Positions 36,408 to 48,487 of a stretch of 64,000 nt of DNA are shown here, in pieces; within the stretch, counting starts at the first letter, position 1, and every line of letters begins with the position of its first letter. Source of the DNA: Lagopus muta (taxonomy: Eukaryota > Chordata > Aves > Galliformes > Phasianidae); NCBI RefSeq assembly GCF_023343835.1, contig NC_064438.1:59358578-59422577 (forward strand), in the 5' to 3' direction. The notes under the pieces are model-generated. The model saw only the letters and a list, made by a program, of their open reading frames with translations. It did not search any database and was not told the origin of the DNA. Position numbers and translations under genes: made by a program.

Positions 36408-36465
36408 AAGAGGTCTGGAGTTGGAAGGAACCCACAAGGATCCCACAGCACTAAACCCAATGTCA
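36408..36465 (-). repeat. CR1 LINE tail fragment, decayed
   Basis: GAGTTGGAAGGAACCCACAA followed by GGATCCCACAG and CTAAACCCAA matches the CR1 segment inside the 3' tail in minus orientation. Confidence 0.55.
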
Positions 36466-36660
36466 GAGCGGCGTCCCAGCGCTCCCCAAGCTCCAGCAGT
36501 CAGGGCTGTGCTGCTGCCCTGGGAGCTGTGCCACCGCCTCTGGGCACAGCCCTGCCCTCACCCCCACCTGCCCTCCCCTGACAGCTCCATGTGTTCCCTC
36601 GGGCCCTGCGGCTGCCACAGAGAGCAGAGCTCAGGGCTGCCCTTCTGCTCCCTGCGAGGA

Positions 36661-37006
36661 GCTGTAGGGATGGCATGAGGGCTGTAGGGATGGCATGAGG
36701 GCTGTAGGGATGACATGAGGGGCTGTAGGGATGACATGAGGGGCTGTAGGGATGGCATGAGGGCTGTAGGGATGACATGAGGGCTGTAGGGATGACATGG
36801 GGGGCTGTTGGGATGACATGAGGGGCTGTAGGGATGGCATGAGGGCTGTAGGGATGACATGAGGGCTGTAGGGATGACATGGGGGGCTGTAGGGATGACA
36901 TGAGGGCTGTAGGGATGACATGAGGGGCTGTAGGGATGGCATGAGGGCTGTAGGGTGCCATGAGGGGCTGTAGGGTGCCATGAGGGGCTGCAGGTCACCA
37001 CGAGGT
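36661..37006 (+). repeat. G-rich minisatellite, 17 units of 20/21 bp
   Basis: The unit is GCTGTAGGGATGACATGAGG or GCTGTAGGGATGGCATGAGG, with an extra G in some copies. GCTGT/GCTG starts fall at 36,661, 36,681, 36,701, 36,722, 36,743, 36,763, 36,783, 36,804, 36,825, 36,845, 36,865, 36,886, 36,906, 36,927, 36,947, 36,967 and 36,987. The spacing 20-20-21-21 recurs, giving an 82 bp higher-order period (36,661, 36,743, 36,825). The last three units are diverged (GGTGCC, GGTCACC). On plus the array has regularly spaced GGG runs and could form G-quadruplexes. The long minus frames rich in CHPYSP across it only reflect the repeat. Confidence 0.97.
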
Positions 37007-37071
37007 AGCTGCAGTCTGAAATGAGGAGCTGCCATGAGGGAGCTGTAATAAATAATAGTTTTTCTTATCAA

Positions 37072-37360
37072 CATAGAATCAAAGAATCCCAGCATGGCCT
37101 GGGTTGCACAGGAGCACAGTGCTCATCCAGCTCCAACCCCTGCTGTGTGCAGGTCGCCAACCAGCAGCCCAGGCTGCCCAGAGCCACATCCAGCCTGGCC
37201 TTGAATGCCTGCAGGGATGGGGCATCCACAGCCTCCTTGGGCAACCTGTGCCACTGCCTCACCACCCTCTAGGGGAAAAACTTCCTCCTCATATCCAACC
37301 CAAACCTCCCCTGTCATGTGTGGGATTACAACCTCCCTTCCTTGCAATTGCCCGAGAACA
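37072..37360 (-). repeat. CR1 LINE fragment, 3' end, young-looking subfamily
   Basis: A minus-oriented CR1 opening with ATAGAATCAAAGAATCCCAG. It is nearly identical to the copy at 8,877 for about 200 bp and continues further into the element (CTTCCTCCTCATATCCAACC). It lies 65 bp beyond the minisatellite. Confidence 0.92.
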
Positions 37361-38426
37361 AAGATTTTCTGCTAACTCCAAGTGAGTCTCAGCGTGAGTC
37401 TCTCAGATCTGAACTTTACTTGAGGATAAAAAGGGTTGTTTAATTTCTGAGCAGCAGCTTCACTGAGGTAATTGATTTGTTCTTGAAATCACAGTTTCAG
37501 GGAAATGCTCCTTGCAATTTCCTCAGCTGATATCTGGTTGTGTAAAATTGCAGCTGTCACACTGCTTTGTATCACAATATGGTTTTCAATGGAAACATAT
37601 CACCAGTTACAAGTGATTGTTGAAGGAGAGTCGAAAAAAGGCAGAGAGAAAGAGAACTGTGGAACTGTGGAACTGTGTATTCTGTGAAAAGCTATGGAAA
37701 ATTTCATGGCAAAATACATTGAAGTTTCACTGAATCATTTCTATTATTTGTGGACAGCTACTGTACTAATTGAAGTGTATGGAAATAATGTTTTTTTGGT
37801 GAATAATGCAATGTACACAGAATGAAACTTTTCCAGTACAGTTCATCCTTTAAATGATGTCTGCAAAGATACGACAAGCAGGTGGAGAGATCTTTGTGGT
37901 GCGTGCGAGCCATGAACACAAACTGCCAGTAAGCTGCTAGGGAAACTGCAAATCATCCTTTACCTTACAAAATCCGGGTATTACGGAAACACACAAAAGG
38001 CTTAATTGGAGCTCTATAGCCAGCTATCGTTACATATTTTCAACATGTATACCCTTTGTGTTTTCCAAAAGCTCCTAATTTGAAGCACTTAGAAACCAAG
38101 GCATGATGGGCACCGGGTGGAGAGAAGCAAGGCTGTGTGAATGAGTGCTGGCAGCTGGGTGAGAAGTGCAGAATGGGCATTTTATTCCTCCCTCCAGCTG
38201 CCCGCTGGGCTGCCAGGCCCTTGGCAGATGGACATGGAAGGACAGAGAAGAGACAGGGGGCACAGCTGAAGGGAGGTGCATTTTGAGCATGCAGGAGATG
38301 CTGTTGGTGAGAGGGTGGTCAGGCACTGTGCCAGAGCCCAAGGAAGCCGTTCTTAAATATACGTATATATTACACCTGTGTTATATAAACATTTAATTAT
38401 TTTGTATTTACACATTTAGAATATAT
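37361..38426. other. No supported gene
   Basis: AT-leaning unique sequence. Short GGAACTGTG triplication near 37,655-37,680. Confidence 0.5.
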
Positions 38427-38500
38427 CATAGAATCACAGAACAGTTTGGATATGAAGGGACCTTTCAAGATCATCTAATTCCAACCCTCCGGCATGGATT
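38427..38500 (-). repeat. CR1 LINE tail
   Basis: TCATAGAATCACAGAACAGT followed by GAAGGGACCTTTCAAGATCA: a minus-oriented CR1 tail of about 75 bp with the body missing. Confidence 0.85.
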
Positions 38501-41500
38501 GTCATGTGCATGATAAGTATGTATGCATCAGTTGTTGTACACGCACATATACAGTGCTGTGTAGCTGCTTATTTCTCACAGGACACTGTGAGTATTCTTG
38601 ATCTGAAAATGTATCTGTAAAATGGAAGTATGATTGAGAACCACACCTAGATCTTTTGAATCCAGTGATACTTCTTATAAAAGAACTAAAGGAAATCAGG
38701 CTTGCATGTCACCCACAATCTAACAAAATGTGTTTCTGCCATATAAGCATCTCTAATTCTAGGGTTTAACCAGTTTCATTTAGAAGCCTGTAGCTGTAAT
38801 ATTTTAATACTTCCACGAGTGATCTCTTGGTTTGCTTCATTTCACCTCATTCTATTCCTCATTTCTAGTCAGTGACTATAGCTCAGAATGTTCCTGATTT
38901 TTCTGAAGAGAGTCATCATTTACTTACAGTGATTTCTGATGAATATTTTGCTGTACAATTCCCTTTTATGGTGATTGTATGGAATGTGCACATCATCATG
39001 GTTTTTGGTTCTTATTTTGACGGACAGAACAGCACATAAAACAGTCATCCCATTTAAATGAATATTGTTGTATCTGCCATTATTAAATGCCAGGCAGACA
39101 TTATTTTGCTGCTCAATTTTTAAAAAGATGCACACACACCCTGCAGATTAATGCAATTCAAATATAGGTATTTGAAATGCATAGTGATATTCACAGCAAT
39201 CAGCAGAAAAAAAATCAGATCAAATCAAGCATTACTTCACTATTTTCACTTACTGAGTTTCCTGCTAAGGGTCACAGTGTCAGAATATGATGAAATTCTT
39301 TAAAAGACCAAAATGAACAGCTGCTTGTTTAATTGCTGTAGACTTTTATGCCAGGTTAGACCTAGACTGGGTTCATGCTACAGGCACAGTCCCATTCAAT
39401 CCCAGACAACCATTTCATTGTGGACACTGCTCTGCATTGCAAGACCATGTCTATGCCAGAGGCACTTGTTTTCTTCCTACACATGAGCTAGCTTTGGTAG
39501 TTGGGCAGTATTGACACCAGAGGCTGCTGGGCTCCTTCTTACCACAAACCACCTTCCTCTAGAGAGGCTGAAGTACAGTCTTACTCATCAGTCTATGATA
39601 CAATGCACAGAGGGAGAGAATAAAAAGGGAGAAAAAAGAAAAGTGAAGAAGAGAGAAAGAAAGAATATCCTACGTGTGAGTTCTGCTCTGTGTTGCTTAA
39701 TAGCACTGCATGACAGTTACTCCCAGTGTGAATGAGTAGATCATCCAGGGACAGTTTGAAATCTTACCCAACCCAGTTACCCGTTAACTCATAAACAAAG
39801 CATAACTATTAATTAATAATTCCCGGTTTTACAAGGTAAAGGACCCATCAAAATCAGGCAGCATGGAGATTTCATTTAGAAACACCTGCTGTCTCTGACC
39901 AGGCTCCCATAGGCAAGGCTCAGTGTGACAGCAGTGTCTTTTGCAGCACTGTTGGAGGCCTGGGAAGCAGCAGCAGCACTTCTGTACCAAAGTGTTTCCC
40001 TTCCCCTTTGCATGCTTTAAATGATGTGTAGGATAATTTGAACACAATGTATGCAAAATTTCTATCAGTTTTCAATGTAGATCAACAGCAAAACAACACG
40101 CTACTGGCACAAATGTAAAGCAAAATTGTATTCACTGCAGTGGGAAAGAAAGCTTTTCAAATCTATATTGTTCTTCCACGTGATATTTGTATATTGAAAG
40201 GATTTGCATATGGAAATGTAGGCACAGAAAGAGGGTCTATTAACCCTAGGAAATAGCAGCACCCAAGAAAAGATCTACCCTTGGATTTCAGCACAGTGAG
40301 TAGGCACGCTGTTTAGGGGCCGTCAGAGTTAGTGCAGAATCTTCCAGGTCAGTGATTGGCACGTGGCCTGTCACCCACTTACCAGCTCCACCAGCTTCTC
40401 ATCTTAGCAGCTCATCTTGCTGAAGGCAGTCAAAGAAATACTTCAAGCTATTCAGTTTCTACTACAATGCCAAATTCTGTGGAGTCTTGAAAATGACTGT
40501 ATAGCCTCTTTCCAGCCAGGGAGATTGAGTTTGGTGTCCACTATGAGCTAAAAGATTCATTCTCCAGATTGGCTAATTCCCTGAATGTTGAATGTCCCAA
40601 GAAAGGAAGCAAACATACTATTAATAACTGTAATGGCTAAAAAGCATTGTTTTCAAGTGGTTTACTAATCAGCATGAGCTCTGCCCACAGCTATTGCAAT
40701 CAGTCATCTTTCACCAGTAGTAGCTAGTGTGTCAATAAGGAATAACAAGGGATTCGGAGGAGCTAAAATTGTTCAGGCTTGAAGGAAGTTAACAGAAATG
40801 ATTAACCAACTTGGCAAAAAGCCACTGACCAACATGGGGATACTGCTGGAAGGGCAGGCCGTAAAGCCTTGCTGCAAACAGAGCCAGAAATGAGCTTGTG
40901 AGAATGTCTGCTCTGAAGATGCTTCCCTATGACGAAATTCTCATCCAGAGTTCAAAATGGGAAGAGGTGTTCTCTTTCACAAGACATCAATAAGTATTTG
41001 TGGCTGTGGGAGGGACCCCAGATTTGTGGCTCAGCCTGGGGACGTGAAGCTGAGCCTGGAGCCCCCCACAGTGCTCAGAGCCACCCTCCAGGCAGGCCCA
41101 ATCTAATCTGTTTGAAGCTTATTGGAAACATTTTACATATAAAATAACGATGCAGAGGGTTGCAGATTCCCAGTGCTCAGGTGATCTCCGCATGCAATGA
41201 GATGCAGTGGATGGCAGAACACCTCTGGGCAGTACCCAGCACCACAGCACGGGGCTGCCTGGGGCTGAGGGGTGCAGCCAAGAACCAACAAGGCCCCCAT
41301 TGCAAAGCACACATATGGGCTTTCTAGGATGCACTTTTTCTTCTGCACTTTTAAATTATTTCTTTAATTTAGGGTCTTTTTTAAGGCAAGTCAGGAACAC
41401 TGTATTATCATTTTCATTTTTTAAATTACTATTAAATTGTTTTTATTACATTCCCAAACTACTTTCTATAGAGTAATCAAAAATAAAATAAAAAGCTTAG

Positions 41501-41959
41501 ATTAAGAAACAGCTCTACAACATTTATTAGATGACTGGCATATATGAAAATGAGATTTCTTCATGAAGTTCCGTTAATGAACCCACAACAAGTAGAGGAC
41601 CGTTTTGGTGCCCTGATGGACACAGGTGGCTTTCCAGCAAGTGGCCAGCACTGGCATTCCTGCAGTGATTGATTAGCTCAAGTGTGCAAGTACAGCACTG
41701 ATTATTTCCTATTAAATAATGCTCCAGACATTGTATTGGTTTTAATTATACAACACAGGACAACTGTTGCCAGCAAAGAATTCCATAATAACAGACATAT
41801 TGATGACTTGTCGTTGTTTGCATTTGGAGCTGAGGGCTCAGAGCAAACCTCTGCAAACAGCCATGAGGAGCACACGTCTGTACCACACAGACATGTTGGG
41901 CTGGAGAAGCAGGCTTGGACGGGTGTATGGGAACTGCTGATCACAGCTTGAACCTCTGA
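38501..41959. other. No supported gene
   Basis: AT-rich sequence with no recognised repeat, exon or RNA gene. A purine-rich run occurs at 39,610-39,665. Confidence 0.5.
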
Positions 41960-42240
41960 TGGACCACCTGAGTCAGCACTGAGTCAGCCGCAGTAGCACA
42001 GGTGAAAGCAATTCTCCTTGCTACCAGAAAGGGTGGCTGCACCTCTCCTAGATCCCATTTAAGGGCTGACTGCCACTGAGGCAGGGTCTCTTTCTGGAGA
42101 TTGCTCCTTGTGGAGTTTACTGCAAGCTTACAGCATTGGTGAGTATTTCCATTTCTTTCGATTATCTTTCCATCGTGGTAATCTTGCTAAGCCTAACCTT
42201 TGTACCCTGATTGATTGTACAGATGGGTCACTGGGTGTTA
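41960..42240 (+). mobile_element. LTR-like dispersed repeat, copy C (diverged)
   Basis: Shares with copy A the block CCCATTTAAGGGCTG (42,055 onward), then TGAGGCAGGGTCTCTTTCTG resembling TGAGGGCTTCTTGTTGG, and a consensus donor TTG followed by GTGAGTATT (42,138/42,139), 82 bp after the ATTTAAG box. Upstream similarity is weak. It could be a related subfamily or an older copy. Boundaries are approximate. Confidence 0.5.
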
Positions 42241-43334
42241 TGATAAAATACTGTGAACTGTGGGGACAGCCCTTTGTAGGGCTAAGCACAGGATCCTGCT
42301 CCAGGTGCAGACACAGCAGCTCAGAACAGGCTCTATGGAGACAATTCCAGCTGGGGAGGCCGTGTGCTGTGTGGATTTATCCAAAGGTGGATTTAATGTA
42401 GGTGAATGCTGACACTGAGCCTTGCGTTGCTCACGCAGTTTTAAACACACACCTCCAAGACACTGCAGATTTACAAGGCCACATGCACACATAAAGAAAT
42501 CCTTTTGTGATTCTGAGGCAAAGGAAGCTCTGTTCTAAAAAAACTGACAGCTATTTGTGGTTATGTTTTTTGTCTGATTGCTTTGCATCATCTCTGTGAT
42601 CTCACTTCAGGATGAATTCTGACTGGATACTCGTGAGAACTTTGCTGGTGCCATTCTGGGACTGTGTCCAACCTGCTCCTCACTGAAAACACTGAGAGAG
42701 GTTTCCACTGGAACCGAAGCCCTTAAAAGTCAGAAGTGTGGGGAGGAGATGCTGCATGCAGCGAGTTGTGGGACATCCTGACTCAGAGCCATCATAACAG
42801 GTACAACAACAACCTCCACATCTGTTCTTACAGCCTAGATATGACTAGGGGGAAAGGGAGGGTCACACAGGCCTCATCATAGCACCCCACCATCTGTACC
42901 AGGTTGGCCCAGGCTTGAACCCACTGAACAGCGCTGGGTCTGCTGGCCTCTGACACACTCCTGTCCAGGGTTGAGCTCCAGAACAACTCCACATGAACAG
43001 TAGCCTACCCTGGGGGCAGCAGCACCCAGAGCATCAGCAACACAGTGAGAGGAGGGGTTGCTCTTCACATGATTCTTTTTCTGGAGAAGTCTTTTTGCCG
43101 TCATCTCCCAGTGTGCATTTTTTTCCACTAAAGCTATGATCTAAGTCTTCAAACCTATGGCTCTAAGGGGAAGGCAAGGAAGTTCACAGGCTTCTGGACT
43201 CATCCCACCCCTCCAGACATCAGCTTCTTGGACAGTCATACATGTGGCTGGGATCCTTGGGCCTGTTCCTACAGGAGGTTGCAGCACTACATTACAGAGC
43301 TGTGGCCAAACCACTGCTTTAGGGAAACTGTCTG
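42241..43334. other. No supported gene
   Basis: No repeat or exon recognised. Confidence 0.5.
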
Positions 43335-43620
43335 GGAGAAGTAGGTAACTAGTGATAGGATGAGAGGTAACGGCTTCAAGTTGTGCCAGAGAAGGGTCAG
43401 AATGGATATTAAGAAAAATTTCTTCTCCAAAAGAGTAGTTGCATTGGAACAGGCTGACCAGGGAGGTGGTGGAATTGTCCTCCCTAAAAGGTATTCCAGA
43501 ACTGGAGATGTGGCACTAAGGGACACGATTCAGTGTGTGTGGTGAGGATGGGTTGGCATTTGGACCTGCTAATCTGAGACTTTTTCCAATCTTAATGATT
43601 CTATGATACAATGATTCTAA
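43335..43620 (+). repeat. CR1 LINE fragment, 3' end, plus orientation
   Basis: A plus-oriented CR1 with the usual order: GGATGAGAGGTAACGGCTTC, AAGAAAAATTTCTTCTCCAA, GAGGTGGTGGAATT, and the tail ATGATTCTATGATACAATG. It is old: the CCCTTCCAACC block has become CTTTTTCCAATC. About 285 bp. Confidence 0.88.
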
Positions 43621-44502
43621 GCATGCTTTTGCTGAGGGAAACAGCAGCCCCAGTAGTGCACTGCCTGCAACAGAGCCCTGCATGGAGGGGCTGAGATGCA
43701 GTAAGTGATGCAATAAGGCACTGTGTTGCAAAGTTTATGGCAGTCTTCAGGAAAGAAGCCCACTGCACCATCCGCCCCAGGGCTGTGCTGAATGGCTCAG
43801 TATAGGATGAATATTTTAAAATCTCCTTTCCCTCAGTGACACAAAGCATTTGTCTGACATTCTTTGTGCTCTCTTGTTAGCCCAGCCTGCTTCTGTACGA
43901 AACCATTAAGGAATTGCTCAAGATTCAAATTCTGATAGGATTAGGAGAGCAGCTCCCTCCTGCTCCCCCCCAGCATGCCCCAGCCACCTCTGCTGCCTCC
44001 AGAGCTCGGGGCAGGGGCAAGCAGTGTGTTGGTGAAAACTCAGCTCCATTGCCTGACAGTGGCCCTCGGCTGCTCACTGCAGCTGGCCCCAATCGCCAGC
44101 TAATAGGAGCACAGAACTTGGTTCTTTTTGTTTAAAGCCAAGGTTCTTCCCTTGGTGCTCTGAGACATCACAGCAACGTGAGTATTGCTTCAAGTCCTGT
44201 GGAAAAGGATTCAACAGCCCTGCGAAATTCATTCTCCTGAACGTACAAACACGAAAGAGGCCTGAAGAACATTCAGAGCCATAGCAGGGCTGCGTGGTGC
44301 AGTGCAGCACAGTTAGTGCACTCAGCACGGTTGCAGTCATTGGGCAATTCCCAGCCCAGCACCATGGATCCAGGCTGTGCCAGTGCTCTGGGACTGTGGG
44401 AGAGGCACTGCAACGATGGGAGCTGTGCAGAGGGACTGTGCTGAGAGGTGTGCTGCAGGGAGGGGGGAGTGGTGCAGCCTCACCATGTGTTGGCAGCCAT
44501 AT

Positions 44503-44520
44503 GGGGGGGGGGGGGGGGGG
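44503..44520 (+). repeat. Poly-G tract, 18 bases
   Basis: Eighteen consecutive G on plus followed by a G/A-rich tail (AGGAGAAGGAAGGG). Such tracts are unstable in length and prone to sequencing error. Confidence 0.85.
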
Positions 44521-46608
44521 AGGAGAAGGAAGGGATTTGATTCTGCCCGAGGCATCATAGCAGGGTATAGCCCAGGTATGAGGAGACAACGAAGTGTGTG
44601 CTGCAGAAGACCCCAAGAGTAAGAATCTGTCAGTAGCTGTAGTAGTACATCTTGCTGCACAGATTCATTTCCCAATTTTAAAATGGTATTTGTTTTGTCA
44701 TGTTTCTCATCACCATTAGTGCATAATGGGACACTGTACATCAGTTTAAATGAATTCATAATGAGTGCTGTAGCAAGTCTATTGAACAGGAGATAAATAG
44801 GTGATTACTCTGAATCTGCTCTGATGAATAGGATTGCCTACGGAGTTATGTGCCACTTCCACAATGCTTTATGGAGAGAGATACCATAAATCACAGCAGA
44901 CTGAGTGACCCATTAGAGGCCATAACCAATAAAGAGGAGGACTGACTACAAGGAGTAAAACTGGAAGGACTGATAATGCCAGATGCCAGCTAGCACAGAG
45001 CAAAGAATGCAGATGGAGTGTGAAGATGCAATGAGGAGACCTGGGTGCCCAGCACCCTCTTAAGGAAGTAATGTAAGGATGCAATGAGAAAAGGAAAAGA
45101 AATAAAAGATTTGAGACTGGTGCAGGGCAAGACTGAGGATAGTCATGAGTGTGTTCACAGAAAGGTGCATCCTCCCTGCATTTGCCTCTGGGATTGAGAG
45201 TAGAAAACAGAAATGAAATTAATGCTGGAGAAAGGAAAGGAAAAAGCAGAGAGGCGCTATAATCAGTATGTTCACTTTCATACAAAGGTAGAAAGAATGA
45301 ATAAGAATTTAGCAATGAGACCTAGAACATTAGAAGGTAAATGATGTGAAGTGGCCAGAAATGCACAATGTTCTTCCTGAGAACAGCAGTTGAATGGATG
45401 ATAGCTACTGTTGACCAACATTTAGAGAGAGGATGCTGGCTGTAAGAAACATGGAAATGGTTGTGCTGCTGAGAAAACAGCAGGAACAGGGGAGAATGGA
45501 GGACCTGAGGTCCTGAAATCAGAGATGAGAGCAGGTACCGTGGGTGGAAAGAACACAACAGACAAGGTATAATGCTCAGGATGCAATCTGACCTGCTAGC
45601 ACTAAAAGGTGGCATGAGTAGGAGGAGGTGCTGGGCACAAACTGTGTGATATGTACCATGCAGGATAACAATTCTGAAAAAATCACTTCACAGGGTGTGT
45701 GTCACGTTGCAAGGCGTCACAGGAGACAAGTAAAGCTGCCATTCAACTACTTATAAAGAAGGACCAAGATAAAATAAAGAAAAATATTCCAAAGTACCCT
45801 CTGAAAGCAAAATAAAACTCTATTTGAGGCACCTTAACAATATTTCATTGCAATTTCATGGGCACTGAAACAAGATCAGAACTGCAATTCAACTTGGTTA
45901 AGACGTGAGAAGAGAGATGGGAGTTCCTAGAAAGAGCCTGGCTGACTCATTTGCACTGTGATGCTGAAAACAGAGCTGATACCAATGTGGAATGGGCATT
46001 TTGGGGACAACCTCTGGAGAAACAGAAAGATCAGCTTAGCTTTGGTGGCAAGGACGTGCACCAGGGAGCCACCGTGTGCCAGGGGAGGGGGGACTGAGAG
46101 CAGGGGATGAGGCCACTTCCCACTGGGAAAAGTGTTTCTCATTTGAAGTATTGTAATAAAACACTGAAGGTTTTGCTGTGCTGTAATGCTGTCACACATC
46201 TCCCTGCGGTGCTGAGATTCTGCTTGCTTTTTCTGTTATCTCTGTACACAAGAAGTCCCAGCAGGGTGGCACAGGAGCCCTTCCATCTCTACTAAAGACC
46301 AGCACTGGAAATCTGTCCAGGAGGTGTAGGGTGGGCAGTGGTGACACTTGGCTGTGGAGCAAGGCAGGTGCATGTATGAAGAGAAACCTTTCTCATATTG
46401 GCAATTGTGACATTGTGAGAAATGTCTAGAATAGATGGGGAATGGGTGGCTCAAATGGCAGTGTGGACTGGCTGCAGGATATGTAACATAATCTCTGGTC
46501 CAAAAAGTAGCAGTGACTTTAGTTTGGAAAACAGCATGAGTGGCATGGAGAACCTGAAATAACAGAAAACTGCTGAATCATGAATAGTAACTATAAATGA
46601 CTGAAATG

Positions 46609-46630
46609 AGCGTATATAAGTGTATATAAG
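46609..46630 (+). promoter_or_regulatory. Tandem TATA-like boxes
   Basis: GTATATAAGTGTATATAAGG carries two TATATAAG boxes 11 bp apart, directly before the 38 bp duplication. No downstream gene is visible, so use is uncertain. Confidence 0.3.
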
Positions 46631-46632
46631 GG

Positions 46633-46708
46633 AGAACTCATATGTTAAGAAAACACGAGCATTACTGTACAGAACTCATATGTTAAGAAAACACGAGCAT
46701 TACTGTAC
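46633..46708. repeat. Perfect 38-bp tandem duplication
   Basis: A 38 bp unit starting AGAACTCATATGTTAAGAAA and ending GCATTACTGTAC occurs twice without a mismatch (46,633-46,670 and 46,671-46,708). Confidence 0.97.
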
Positions 46709-48361
46709 AGGCCTTACTGACAATGAAGTTTGGCATATAATGCTGAAATCTCAACTTTGAGAAAGAGATTCCCATAGGAATAAAAGCAGAGAAGGATCAC
46801 AGCTGCAGTCAGTGACTGTCTGGACTTAATGAGCCAGAAGATACGAATGGAAGATCATCTGCTCCAGCCTGATGAGCTACTAATCAGACTCAGTATATTC
46901 GGTACGGACCAAGTTTGAGTCCCAAAGGCACTGGGCAGTGCGCATTCCTCTGGTGTCACAGGCTGGGCAAACAGCTCAGGTGTTTTCTTCTGGATGCATA
47001 TCAATTTTCCAGCTGCAGGGTATATCCCATACTTAAAGAGTCTGCCTGGTATTGTCTCTCACAGCACTTTTGACCAGAGCATCTGTCCTTCCCAAAGACT
47101 GCTGTAAATATACGTCTGGTTCCTGACCTGCAGAGCCAGGGTGGGTCACAGAGCACAGTGACGTCCCCAGCTGGAGATCAGCAGGATCCCATGGGCATAG
47201 CAGGCAATGCTCCAGCCTGCTGACACCCTGAGAGGCAGAAAAGATGTTCAGGCAGAGACGGACAGTGAAATTGCCCCTCAGAGACTGAAAGCATGTCCCA
47301 GGTGTAAGGGACATTACAAGAGGACCACAAGAGATTGCTTGACAAGTTGGCAGTGTGGTGCTGAAGATTGCTACCATGAACTGCCTGAGATGGAGCTCAC
47401 ATCGCCTCACTGCAGGAGTGACAGATAGGATTAAAAAGAGTTGGAAGATGCATCTGATGCATCTCTGTTCTGGGGTCCTAGCAGCAAAGACTGTCCTTAT
47501 TTGTGTTGTCAAATACAGACGCACCCCAAAGGCAGCTGGTATCTCACATACACCAAGCACTCAGGAACGCTGCTCTGTCACTGCATCATGGTCTGGTCTC
47601 ATGGAGGAGTGTATATTAGACTCTGCCTCTCTATTCTTCAAAGAATAATTCTATATCATTTACAGATGGCTTAGGAATGCCATGTGTAATGTGTGCTTTA
47701 AGTATTTGTTTATTCTTGAGTGTGGCTTTTGATGTAGGTCTATCCATTACATAAAAGCCAGCAAGTTGGAAAAGGATGAAAGGAAGTGAAATGGCCCATA
47801 TCATATCATTCCGTACAGTATTTGTGTATGCTGAATATTTCATTTATTCGGTAATCTGCAGATAGTTTGAAATTGAAAAGCCAGGCTATTGCAGTGGCAG
47901 CCCTTTTGTTCTTGGAATGAGTTTGGCTTATTCAAGCAAAGCAAGTGAGCACTTGATCAAAGCAATATCTGTCTTTAAGGAAAAAGGCTGTCATTTCATT
48001 GAGCTATTGTGCAATTCCCAAACGTCTTTAGCATTTCTCTGTACATGGCAGGAGCATGAATGGACTTCTTCCTCCTGGTGAGACACAGTCACATCCATAG
48101 CAAAGTCAAGTCCCCACTGCCCTGTTCTTTGGGAGACCCAGGAGCAGCGGGGGATGTGAGGCACAGGCAGCCACAGCACTTGGGATGTGAGCACACAGAG
48201 CCAACAAGAATGGGGCCCACAGGGTAGGAGAGCCATTCTTAAGACATGGATCCAGGGAAAACCCAGGTAGTGATGTGCTGGGAGAGATACTACATGGGCA
48301 GGTGAGTGCAGCCTCAGAACAGTAATCCTCAGGGCTGGAAATGAGAGGATCTGTGTATGAA

Positions 48362-48487
48362 ATGCCTCTTCCCTGGAGACCACTCTGGGCAACCTGATCT
48401 AGATGTGGATGTCCCTGTTCATTGCAGGGGAACTGAACTAGATGGCCTTCAGAAGTCCTTTCCAACTCTAAGGATTCTACAGTTCTA
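48362..48487 (+). repeat. CR1 LINE tail, plus orientation
   Basis: CTCTGGGCAACCTGATCTAG, then GAACTGAACTAGATGGCCTT, TCCTTTCCAACTCTAAGGAT and TTCTACAGTTCTA: a plus-oriented 3' end of a CR1 subfamily unlike the 8.9 and 37.1 kb copies. Confidence 0.88.

Larger units (their letters stand above)
43621..48361. other. No supported gene; several simple-sequence features
   Basis: Holds a poly-G tract (44,503-44,520), a purine-rich plus strand (about 44,880-45,640), tandem TATA-like motifs with a 38 bp duplication (46,610-46,708) and no convincing exon. Minus frames of 90-175 codons over the purine-rich part are serine/leucine/phenylalanine-rich because their template is pyrimidine-rich. Confidence 0.5.

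Noticed and set aside
36500-37095. Three overlapping minus-strand open frames of about 150 codons with CHPYSP repeats
   Set aside because: They are the minisatellite read in three frames; the unit has no stops on that strand and its 20/21 bp length is not a multiple of three.
47033-47560. 175-codon minus frame, and a plus frame with CPRCKGHYKRTTRDC resembling a zinc knuckle
   Set aside because: The Cys/His spacing is not that of a retroviral zinc knuckle, no other gag features surround it, and frames overlap on both strands.
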